Shown here: positions 1-8,658 of the stretch, in pieces
Numbering within the stretch: the stretch's first letter is position 1
Layout of the letters: every line of letters begins with the position of its first letter
DNA from: Thraustochytrium sp. TN22
Lineage: Eukaryota > Sar > Bigyra > Thraustochytrida > Thraustochytriidae
Reading direction: 5' to 3'
Length of the DNA: 64,000 bases
Assembly (NCBI GenBank): GCA_013306675.1
Contig: JABLUY010000013.1
Span: 125,494 to 189,493, forward strand
Notes under the pieces: generated by a model
What the model saw: the letters and a program-made list of their open reading frames with translations, nothing else
What the model was told of the DNA's origin: nothing
Database searches by the model: none
Translations under genes and position numbers: made by a program

Positions 1-1212
1 AGAAGCGCTTGGAGACGCGCTACGGGTGAACACGTCGCTCGAGGTGCTGCAGTAAGCGAGACATTTCCCACGCCTTAGCCACTCTCGATTCGTCAAGGTG
101 TCCTCACGTGCCGGCGCCGCCGGTCTGCTTGCCCACAGGCTCTCCGATAATTACTTGTGCGACGCGGGTGCGCGTGGGCTAGGCCGGGGCCTAGCTGAGA
201 ACACGACACTCAAGAGGTTGATGTGGGTGCTGGCTGCTGATGGACGATGCAGCGAGTTGCTCGATGTTCTCACGACCGCCATGAATCGTTCCCGTTGTGC
301 AGCCTCGAGGACAACCACATTCTCCGGGATGGTGCATTTGAAGTTGCTTGCGGACTGGTCAGCTGCACGAGCCTGGAGGAGCTCGAGTAAGTCGTAAGAG
401 GAGGAGCAACCAATTCAAGGACTCGCTCACAAGGTCAAGATCGCTGCGCAGTCTCCGATACAACCGAATCGAGGACAGGGGCGCTGTAGCCCTCGCCATT
501 GCCCTGCAAAGAACTCCCTCGCTCAAGACGCTCAAGTAGGTGCGATAAAGTGGTCTCGCGCCTTTGTTTTGGTGTGAACGTGCTCTGACGCGAGGACTCG
601 GACAAACGGTGACAGCCTCGACCGGAACTACATCATGGACCGCGGAGCCGAAGCGCTGGGTACCACGCTGCGAAGAACTCCCTCGCTCAAGACGCTCAAG
701 TAGGTGCGATAAAGTGGTCTCGCGCCTTTGTTTTGGTGTGAACGTGCTCTGACGCGAGGACTCGGACAAACGGTGACAGCCTCGACCGGAACTTCATCAG
801 AGACCGCGGAGCCGAAGCGCTGGGCGCCGCGCTGGCCGCGGGTACGATGCTTGAGACGCTTTCGTGCGTTTGGCATGATCATACGAGGTTGGGACTGGAG
901 CCACTCACGAAGGATGCACGTAACCGTCCGCGCAGTCTACATGAGAACAACATCGGTGATGTGGGCGCCAAGGCCCTCGCCCTCGGTCTCTCCCAAAATT
1001 CGACTCTACGCATCCTCAACCTCGGGGACAACTATGTTGGTCTGGCGGGCGCGAAGGCGCTGGCTGAGGCCGCTGCGTCGCATCCGTCGCTGCAAGAGCT
1101 CCGCTACGAGAAGAGGAAGGTGCCCAAGTTTCTGCATCGAGTGCGTTCTATTGGCTCTGGCCTCGAGCCGGTTCGCCTCCTGGGTTCGTATGACCGCGAA
1201 TTGTCAAGTTGA
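1..1212 (+). CDS. Leucine-rich-repeat protein (ribonuclease-inhibitor/NLRC type), 3' part, one repeat per exon
   Basis: The 5' end lies outside the window. Exons by GT-AG junctions: <1-51, 139-222, 303-386, 452-535, 616-699, 780-863, 936-1212. The five complete internal exons are each exactly 84 nt, all break after the second codon base, and each encodes one 28-residue LRR of the pattern LxxNxIxDxGAxALxxxLxxNxxLxxL. Introns are 65-87 nt. The last exon carries two repeats back to back (936-1103), as if an intron had been lost, and then a short tail ending at 1212. The repeat type is that of RI/NLRC3-like proteins, which bind ligands or partners. No NACHT or other effector domain is visible, so function is unknown. 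The reading is internally consistent across all junctions, but the end of the gene is less certain. Confidence 0.75.
511..838 (+). repeat. 164-bp tandem duplication of an exon-intron unit
   Basis: Bases 511-674 and 675-838 are near-identical copies offset by 164 bp. Each copy holds one 80-nt intron plus 84 nt of LRR exon sequence. The introns are essentially identical, so the duplication is recent. Confidence 0.85.
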
Positions 1213-1239
1213 ACTTTGATTTGTTGAATCACATCAACT

Positions 1240-1370
1240 TGGGGCCTCTACCTTGACACGCATCCTCAACCTTGGCGCAACTTGGTGGGCGGGGCGGAGA
1301 GGCGCTCGCTGAGGCTGTGACGTTGCACCAGGCGCTGAACCAAGTCAGGCAGGTGCAAGAAAAGTATATG
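1240..1370 (+). pseudogene. Decayed copy of the last LRR exon
   Basis: This stretch matches the final LRR exon (about 1003-1119): the phrases for an ILNL start, a GGAEALAEA-like middle and a QALNQVR-like end can be followed. Small deletions break the frame and no splice sites are kept. It is probably an old partial duplication 3' of the LRR gene. Confidence 0.55.
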
Positions 1371-1463
1371 CAAGGCGAGCACGTACGGCACGGCGGCTTT
1401 TGAATGTCAGGCGAGCGAGAATGCACGACGCTCATAGTGGAGCCACGTCAGTGCTTTGCGTAC

Positions 1464-1600
1464 GATGCGATGCTGAGCGAGGTCGCGCCAGTGTGCACGA
1501 TGCGATGCTGAGCGAGGTCGCGCCAGCGTGCACGATGCGACGCTGAGCGAGGTCGCGCCAGCGTGCTTGATGCGATGCTGAGCGAGGTCGCCAGGAAGCA
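1464..1600. repeat. 35-bp tandem repeat, about four units
   Basis: Units start at 1464, 1499, 1534 and 1569 (period 35). They carry the core GCTGAGCGAGGTCGCGCCAG with a few substitutions. A further partial copy lies at about 1653-1682. The period is not a multiple of three, there is no spacer structure, and the units abut, so this is a minisatellite and not a CRISPR array. Confidence 0.85.
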
Positions 1601-1682
1601 GGCGTCTCGCGTACAGAATCGTTGAAAAGGCCTATACCTATCGCGTGCGCCCCGAGCGAGGTCGCGCCAGCGTGCACGATGC

Positions 1683-2289
1683 TCGCCGTCCTGGGGTTGA
1701 GACTCCGAAACCAGACGCTATCGGTGCTGCGCGCTGGACGAGATTTGTGCTGGAGCATTGCAAGCAAGACGCCTTTCTGGAGTTGTTTGACTTGGTACAG
1801 GCCTCACTGCGTGACAACCGATGCACCATGACGAGACGCAAATGCTAAAGGGGGCACGTGCTAAGGGCTCGCAACGAGCATGTGTGAAGATTCTCGCCAG
1901 CGTCCCACTGTGCCCAACTTGGTCCTGCTATACACCTCGACGTGGTCGGAGACCAAATGTAGAGACAAGGTCGCCGAGACGCGCGCGTGGGGGCCAGGGC
2001 GCCTCGGCGGCGGTCGGCGCGTAAAGATGTTACGGAGACACATGGTTGATAAGCAGCGGCGTCGCGACCCAAGAGGTCGGTCATCCAGGGGAGCGCAAGG
2101 CTGTCTTGCAGAGCTCGCTTGCCAGTGGAGCACGCTGGCTGGCGGGGGAATCTGGGGTGGATCGATGATGATGATGTGCTGACTGGCAAGGAGAAAGGAC
2201 GAACAAAAAACACACTCGGGAAGATCGTTGAAAGAATTGCCATCCCCTCGGACATCGGAAACCATCTACTGTACGGAGCGCAACACTGC
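1683..2289. other. Intergenic, no supported gene
   Basis: This lies between the LRR remnants and the 3' end of the proton-channel gene. A short open stretch at 1690-1848 ends in a stop but matches nothing I recognise. The part next to 2290 is presumably 3' UTR of the minus-strand gene. Confidence 0.4.
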
Positions 2290-3036
2290 TCATATGCTGG
2301 GCGCCGCGCCGTTGGGCAGGGCCTGGGAGATGCGCTTGGAGCGGCGCGCGGCGGCGGCCTCCTCGTCTTCCTCCTCCTGCCAGGCCTCGCTACTAATAAG
2401 CTCCTCGCCCGCCACCATGCCAGCCATGAGCTGGCGACGCTTGGTGGTGAAAAGGCCGTGGCCGATACGGATGAGACGCCATACTCGAGCGATGATGAGC
2501 GCCGAGGCGATGGTATCGTCGGAGGTCTCGTGCAGCTCGATTTCCAGCACGAGACTGACGGTGATGATGGCAAAGTCGAGGTGGTACGAGAGATTTCGCA
2601 GGAACTGGACGGGCCCAAGCGCGATCAGAAGGCCGAAGAGCTCGATCTCGAAGATGATGAGGATGCTGAGGCTCATGACGTACATGATGGCCGAGAGGGA
2701 GTTGATGGCTTGCGGGTGCTTATCGCAGTGGAGCTCCACTGACGGGGACTCGACGCCGTTCAGCAAGCACTCGGCGTTGCCTTGGATGGCGAAGCACGGA
2801 GGAAAGTGCGCGTCGACGAAGACCTGCGCGAAGAGCAGCGTCACGTCCAGCATGAGCAGAAAGGTCAGCAGGTACTGCGTGTTGCGCGCGTGCAGCCAGC
2901 GGATCAGGCCCGACCGGAACTTGGATTTCAGCTCCACGTCCACGTAGGCCACCTCGTCGCGCTCCGGCACGTAGCACTTGATGCGCTTGTCATAGTCCTC
3001 GCTGGTGAACTTTTCATTCTCCCAGAGCTGCACCAT
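2290..3036 (-). CDS. Voltage-gated proton channel, Hv1/HVCN1 type
   Basis: 248 residues from the ATG at 3036. It is a voltage-sensor-only channel that would conduct H+ across the plasma or a vacuolar membrane. Four membrane segments are visible: S1 (about 52-76) with the LMLDVTLLFAQVFVD stretch, whose Asp64 aligns with the Hv1 selectivity Asp112; S2 (about 117-139) with acidic residues in FEIELF; S3 (about 150-168, YHLDFAIITVSLVLEIEL); and S4 (about 178-195), ARVWRLIRIGHG, with three arginines spaced by three (184, 187, 190) and the RxWRxxRI signature of Hv1. The S1-S2 loop is long and has three cysteines. The C-terminal tail is acidic then basic, without an obvious coiled coil. The frame continues upstream to 3216, but that part translates a low-complexity GCTTGCTTG repeat and is probably 5' UTR. 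Family assignment is firm. Confidence 0.88.
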   Translation of the reverse strand: MVQLWENEKFTSEDYDKRIKCYVPERDEVAYVDVELKSKFRSGLIRWLHARNTQYLLTFLLMLDVTLLFAQVFVDAHFPPCFAIQGNAECLLNGVESPSVELHCDKHPQAINSLSAIMYVMSLSILIIFEIELFGLLIALGPVQFLRNLSYHLDFAIITVSLVLEIELHETSDDTIASALIIARVWRLIRIGHGLFTTKRRQLMAGMVAGEELISSEAWQEEEDEEAAAARRSKRISQALPNGAAPSI

Positions 3037-5949
3037 CTTGTTCCCTGCGCGAGTCGCTGGAGCCCGGAGGCCGCCGGGGCGGAAGCGCTCCTCCGCTGCA
3101 ACTGCGCCGGCCACCGGCCGACGGCGCTGCGCAAGCTGTTGCTTGCGGAGGGCTCGCTCGCTTGCTTGCTTGCTGGCTAGCTTGCTTACTTGCCGCTCGG
3201 AGTGGGGCGGGGCCACGGCGCCGAGCAGGACCGCGCTCGAGACTTGCCAAGCTAGCTAGTAGCAAGCGAGCTCGCGCTGCGCCGCGCTGCGCCGCGCCGC
3301 GCCGCGCCGCGCCGCGCCGCGCCGCGCCGGCCCGCGCAGCAGGACTGCAAGCAGGGCAAGCAAGCGCGCGGGCGCAAGGCCAAGCCCAGGCTCGGGCTGT
3401 GCACGCGCCGCGCGCGCGCCGACTGCTACCGCCGCGCCTAGGCGGGTCCTAGCGCTGGCCACGCCGCTCCCGCCCCCCTCGCAGTCCCACTGCACCATTT
3501 CCGCCCGGTCGCTGGGGTGCAGCGCGCGAGTTATCCACCGTTGCGTCGCACACTCGCCATGCAGGTGTGCACCGCCGCATCGCAGGGCGCGAACTCGCGA
3601 ACTGGCCAAGATGCTTGTGAACGACTGCGAACGGGACAGAACGCAACTGCGATATTGCGCGTGCTCGCGCGCCTCTTCGCGCCGGGCGTCGCCGGGGGTT
3701 CGGGAGATCCGGGCGGGGCGCCGCGGCGAATCACCGCGCCGCGTCGCCGCGCCTCGCCGGGGTGCACTGTTCTTCCGAGACGGCGCCGCTGGAGGAAGCA
3801 TGCGGAACGCGGCAGAACGGCCTGCCGCCCCTGTCACGGCCTGTCACGGCCCGTGTCTCGTTCCGCCTGGGGCCGCCGCGTGTGAACGGGCGTGTGAACG
3901 GGCATGAACCGCCTGCGTGGCCCTTGTGAACAACGGCCCGGAACGCGGGTGGACACTGTCGGCCGCCGCTGGGCCGCGCCGCGTGCACCGAGCGGCGGCC
4001 GGCGCTTCGCGGCGCTTCGGGAAATTCGCTGGGGCGCGCGGCGAAAGCCCGCGCCCGGCGTACCGTACGGCTGTCCAGGCTGTCCTATCCAGCGGATTCG
4101 CCGACCCCCCCCCTCCTCTCCCCCTCTCCCCCCTCGCAGGGCTTCCAGGGCTTCACCCAAGAGTCCACGCCGCGTCTGCGTCACGGAGGCCGACTGCCAG
4201 TGCCACTGCCAGTGGCGTTGGCTGACTCAGCCTGACTGGCTGTAAGTGAGTGGTTTCTGCGACGCTAGTTGGCAGCCAGCCAGCACGTGCTGTGCAGTGC
4301 TGCTCTGCTCGGGCCGTGCCGTCCACGGCTTCGCTGACGCGGTGCTGCTCCGCGGCTTGCTGCGCTGCCAGTGCCAGCAGCCAGCCAGCACGTTTCCGGC
4401 GGCCAGCCTGCTCAGGCTGCCGGCCGGCCTTGAGATAGTTAGCGCCTCGCCTCGAGCGGTTGGCGGTCGGCCGTCGAGCAAGCGCCGCCCCTGGGCCGGC
4501 TCCGAGTCGGTCCGGCGCGCGCGCGCAAGTCCTTCAGATGAAGCGCAACGGAAGAGCGCCACGTGTCCGGTGGCGCGGGCCGCCCCCCGTCGGCGCGCAC
4601 CAGGACCTCGTACCGGACCCGGCGCGCCGCCTGGACGGGCGCTTCTCGGCGGCGCGCCCCGCGTTACCGGGGAGACCACCGCGCCGGCGCCAGGCGGGCG
4701 CGCGCGCGCACACCGGGTGTGCGGGCGTCCCCGGGCGGAGACTTGAAGCGGGACCCGGCGCGCCTGAGGTCAAGTTGGCGAGCCGGGCCAGTGCCACTGC
4801 AGCAGGCACAGGCAGAGGTGGGCGGCGCCCAGGCTGCGCAGCGCGTCGACGCGGGCCTCGTCAGCCAGGTGCGGGCGGCGGGTGCGGCCTGCGCTCCGAG
4901 CGGCACGGGCTGGCCTGCGCTGGCCCCGCGCCAGCCACGCTTCCTCGAACGCTGGGCGCCGCGCGAGGCTCTCTGGCACGGCGCCGGCGCCTGCCTCGGC
5001 CTCGGCTTCGCCTGGGGCGCGCGAGCACTGCCAAGTCGGAGCCCCCCTTCCAAGACTGCCTCACGATGAGTCCTTGGCGGCGCACACCGGGTCCCCGGTC
5101 GCTGGCCTTCTCAGGCAAGTCTGAGTCTGAAGACTCTGAACCGCTGTGCTCAGCACAGTCATGGCATGGCCGACCTAACCGCGAACCTCGGCTCGGGCTC
5201 GGCCAGGCGGCGCAGGCCAGGCCCGCCCGCTCGCGCTGTTCCGCACCGAGCCCAGCGGCGGCGCGGCGCGCCGGCCGCCCTGCTCGCAGGCGCGCGCGCC
5301 GCCTCGCAGGGCTCCTCGGAGCGCCGCGGCCTGCGCTCGCCGAGCTGGCGGCCGAGCTAGCTAGCTCGCTAGGCGCGGTTCTCTGGGCGTGCGCGCGGGC
5401 GCGCGTTCAAAAGGGCGCCGCCTGCCCCCCCGCGGGCGGCCGGGTCCGGTGGGGGCGCACCACGCGCGCGGCAACGCGCCGGGACGGGCGGCGGCGGTCG
5501 GAGGGGTTGCGCGGCCAGTGGGGCGCGGCGCAGGGAGCGGCTGAGCGCCGCGTGCTGGAAGTTCCGCCGTTCCTTGGCGGCGCGCCGCCGCGCTCGCGCC
5601 CGCGGCGGCGCGCCGGCCTGCGCGCGCGGGGCGCGCTCGCGCGCGCGCGCGGCGGCGGCCGCGGCCGCGCGGCGGCGCGCGCGCGCGGCCCGGCGCGGCC
5701 CGGCGCGCGCCGCCGCCCGCGCGGCGCTGCGCGCGGGCGTGCGCGCGGGAGCGCCGCGGTCTCGCACGGGAGTCCAAGCAGGCTCCAAGCATGCATGCTT
5801 CCTGCCTGCCTGCCTGCTCGCTGAGCGGCGCATGAGCTGGCGGCGGCGAGCAAAACCCAAACCCCAAACACCAACCGAAGTCGCCAAGGCAAGCCCGAGC
5901 GCAGCCAGGCCACAGAGCGAGCACGATAGCGACGTCAATACAAAGCAGC
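3037..5949. other. Long GC-rich gene-poor region
   Basis: No supported gene. The DNA is extremely G+C rich and low in complexity, with a GCTTG repeat near 3150-3200, CTAGCTAG motifs at 3251 and 5354, and a pentanucleotide run near 3276-3330. Long open frames exist on both strands (for example 4460-5824 +), but they encode only Arg/Ala/Pro/Gly-rich sequence without domains. The right end is the promoter and 5' UTR of the Mpv17 gene. Confidence 0.5.
3276..3330. repeat. (GCCGC)n pentanucleotide repeat
   Basis: About ten tandem GCCGC units upstream of the proton-channel gene. Similar GC pentamers occur at about 24611-24650, 46535-46576 and 58311-58345. Confidence 0.9.
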
Positions 5950-6618
5950 ATGATGGCCCTGCGGCCCGCCGTGGCGAGGTACAATCGCCTGCTGACGGAG
6001 CGGCCCATGGTGACCAACGCGGTGACGGCCGGCCTGCTGGGCATGGCCGGCGACGCCGTGTGCCAGTTCGGCATCGAGGGCCGCTCGCTCGAGACCTTCG
6101 ACGCCAACCGCATGCTCAGCATGGCCACCTTCAGCGCCTTTTACTCGCGCGTCAACTTTAAGCTCTTCCAGCTCTACCCGCGCGTGCTCCCGCGCGTCGC
6201 AAAGAAGACGCCGCTGAGCGAGGGCGTCGCCAGCAGCCTGCTCGATAACCTCGTCCACTCGCCCTTCCTCTACCTGCCCACCTTCTTCCTCTGGACCGGC
6301 GCGGTCGAGGGCAAGACCATCAACCACTCCATGGACGACCTCTGCGACCAGTTCGCCACCATCATGCGCAGCCTGCTGCTCATCTGGCTCCCGGTCAACA
6401 CCTTCACCTTTAGCGTCGTGCCCATCAGCCAGCGCGTCGGCTTTGTCGCCGTCGCCAACCTCGTCTGGAACATCGTCCTCGACTACCTCCACCACCACGG
6501 CGCCTCAAATCACTCCGAGGAGGCCGAGACCGCCGCGTCCTGGACCTCTTCCCTCCCCTCGCTCGCCGATATCGCACCCAGCCTGCGCGCTGAGATGCCC
6601 ATCGCCGCGGCCTTTTGA
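5950..6618 (+). CDS. Mpv17/PMP22 family membrane protein
   Basis: 222 residues, intronless. Mpv17/PMP22 proteins are small four-helix membrane proteins of the mitochondrial inner membrane or peroxisome, linked to metabolite permeability and mtDNA maintenance. Family landmarks are in order: YNRLLTERPMVTNAVTAGLLGMAGDAVCQ near the N terminus (Pro, Gly and GDxxxQ positions), a central helix around FLWTGAVEG, and the C-terminal signature WLPVNTFTFSVVPISQRV followed by W-N. Length is slightly above the usual 170-200 because of a Ser/Glu-rich tail (about 182-222). The ATG at 5950 is followed by another at 5953; either could be used. Which organelle it serves cannot be told from sequence. Confidence 0.9.
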   Translation: MMALRPAVARYNRLLTERPMVTNAVTAGLLGMAGDAVCQFGIEGRSLETFDANRMLSMATFSAFYSRVNFKLFQLYPRVLPRVAKKTPLSEGVASSLLDNLVHSPFLYLPTFFLWTGAVEGKTINHSMDDLCDQFATIMRSLLLIWLPVNTFTFSVVPISQRVGFVAVANLVWNIVLDYLHHHGASNHSEEAETAASWTSSLPSLADIAPSLRAEMPIAAAF

Positions 6619-7126
6619 GCGCCCGCTCGGCCCTTTGCCGTGCCGTCGAGCGCTCCTGTATGATGATCCTGTACAGAAGCAGCACGCCAGCTAGCCCAGC
6701 GACTCAAGCACGCTAGCACTTCTTCCCGCGCCTCGACTCTCTCTCAAAAAGACAAGAGGCCAAGAGTGAAGACACCAAGCCGTCGCGGACACATGCCCCT
6801 GGCACGCTCGGCCCGTGAAAGCGGGTCGGGGCGCCGTCGTTCATCTCCGCGCTCCCTTAGCTTTAGCTATAGCACTATAGCAACACACCGCAACGATCGA
6901 TTCATGTACTCCGTATCTCGATTCACATGCTTGCTCGCACTCCAAGCAGTAAAGCGAAGCAAGAGACCATCGTTTAGTCCCGAACCGCGTGCGCGCCTGG
7001 CCTGCGCGGCTTCTGTCGAGTGCTCGACTCGTGGCCGGCGCCGCCCGGCTGCACCGTCGTACCTGACTGACTCGGACTCGTGGCAGCCCAGTCCACCAAG
7101 CCTTTTTTTTTCAACTTCTCTCGCAG
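6619..7126. other. Intergenic with a 3' splice-like tract at its right end
   Basis: No gene seen. Immediately before the ATG at 7127 lies a run of nine or more T followed by CAACTTCTCTCGCAG, a textbook polypyrimidine tract plus acceptor. The protease transcript may therefore have an upstream 5' exon somewhere in this gap. Confidence 0.45.
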
Positions 7127-8232
7127 ATGCGCCTTCTTCGCGCTGCCGGCGCCCGCCTGGCGCAGCTGTGGTTCGTGGCGGGCGCTGCGACCACCGCCGC
7201 CTTCGCCGCGCTGCTCCTACGCGCCGAGACCCGTCACTGGCTGCTGCTGCTGCTGCCGGACGCTCGCAGCGAGCGCCAGCATGACCACAATGGAGGAGCC
7301 CTCGTGACGGCGCTCGCGGCACTGCTCTTGAGCGGGCCAACTGAGCTGCTCGAGGAGGCGGGATCGTGGCCTTTGGCCGCTGCTCAGACGCTCGCGGCAC
7401 TGCTTATTGTCCTGCTCGTGCAGTACGTCACCACCGGCCGCTGCGCAAGGCGACAGAGACCACAGAGACTCACGAACCAAAGTTCTCGCGACGACTTGAC
7501 GACAGCGAGTCCGGCCATCTTTGGGCTGCGCGCGCATTTGGCCTGCGGGCCGCAGTACGCCTGCACGCGCCGCTCATGGCCGAGACGACGGTGTCCGAGA
7601 CGGCACTGCGCTCCGCGCCGCTCCTTGCACGAGTCACAATTGTGCTTGCCGGCATCTGGCACAATCTCGTCCTCATCATGGCAATCTGCGTGGCGATGGT
7701 CGCGACGCGCGAGTTCGCGGCTCCGTTGCCCGCGACGGGCTTTCTGATTTCAAGCTTGCCGGCCTCCTCGCCGCTGCGGCTCGCCGGTCTCGTCGAGGGC
7801 GCCCACGTCTTCCGCATCAACGAGGAGGAACTCGCAGCCGACCCGGCCACCTTGCCCGTCGTCTTGAGCCTCATCGCAGCACGGCTTCCGCCCTCACAGG
7901 CGCAGGGCACCTGCCCTCGCGTCGACGTGGACTGGACATCGGAGTCTGGTGGCACCTCTGCTCGTGTGCGCCACCTCACGGACGTGCTCGAAGCCTGGCA
8001 CGACGTCCAGGTCGAGGCCGTTGACGCTTCAACCTGGCCAATCTTACATGCGGCTGCTTGTCTCGCTCGTCACGTCCCTCATATGAGCTTTGCGTTGCAC
8101 CGTTCGGCTCTCGTCGTTGCATCCCTGTTGCGGACCGTCGTCACGCTTAGCTTTGCGGCAGCGCAGACCAACCTACTTCCTGTGCCGCCTCTCGATGGCT
8201 ACCGTTTGCTCATGACGCTCCTTCGTCCCTGA
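7127..8232 (+). CDS. Site-2-protease-like intramembrane zinc metalloprotease (M50)
   Basis: Two exons, 7127-7422 and 7506-8232, with an 83-nt GT-AG intron (donor GTACGT); the spliced product is 340 residues. M50 proteases cleave membrane-bound regulators inside the bilayer. The intron falls inside the catalytic motif: exon 1 ends ...LLV+CA and exon 2 opens C-GAG-TCC-GGC-CAT, restoring HESGH (HExxH, residues about 99-103). Downstream come AGIWHNLVL (the conserved GxWHN segment), a PDZ-like part around SSPLRLAGLVEGAHV (about 220-250), and near the C terminus NLLPVPPLDGYRLL with the NxxPxxxLDG third zinc ligand. N-terminal helices precede the motif. It is shorter than MBTPS2 (about 520) and lacks the Cys-rich loop. 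Without splicing the motif is lost, which supports the intron model strongly. Confidence 0.88.
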
Positions 8233-8554
8233 GCAAGGCGGGCAGCGGCACGCGCGGCTCTATGGCCAACCGTGCTCATCATGACGTACCTTTGTAATTT
8301 ATAAAATAGACATGCTTCTCGTCATCATCCATGATGCGCATCCGCAAGCGACTTTGGCCTAGGCTAGCCTTCGCAACTCTTGGCACCGCCGCAGGCCCTC
8401 GGTTCCTCCTTCCTCACATCAGTTGGATTGATCACTGTGAGCGAAGAGCAAGATGGCAAGGAAAAGGCAAAGAAGCGGCCAACAGCCGGCGTTGCGCCGA
8501 TCAAAAGCAAAACTCTAGCTAGCTTGACGACTTCGTGCGCGCGCGCCAGCCAGG
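8233..8554. other. Intergenic with an AT-rich patch
   Basis: It contains TAATTTATAAAATAG at about 8295-8309, striking in such GC-rich DNA; it may be a 3'-end signal of the protease gene or a TATA-like element. CTCTAGCTAGCTTG lies at 8513-8525, just before the next start codon. Confidence 0.4.
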
Positions 8555-8626
8555 ATGCGGCGGGCGCTCGCGCTGGTGGCGCCGCTGCCGCTGCTGGCAC
8601 TGATCGTGCTGGTGCTGCTGCCGTCG

Positions 8627-8658
<32 letters not shown>

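Noticed and set aside
1464-1600. CRISPR-like array
   Set aside because: Units of 35 bp are directly adjacent with no spacers, and the host is eukaryotic.
3037-3216. N-terminal extension of the proton channel
   Set aside because: Translates the GCTTG repeat; Hv1-like sequence begins after the ATG at 3036.
4460-5824. 454-codon plus-strand open frame
   Set aside because: Arg/Ala/Pro-rich translation of GC repeats, no domain, and several equally long competing frames overlap.
6619-7126. TATA-less promoter call for the protease
   Set aside because: The only clear signal is a splice-acceptor-like tract, so no promoter position can be supported.
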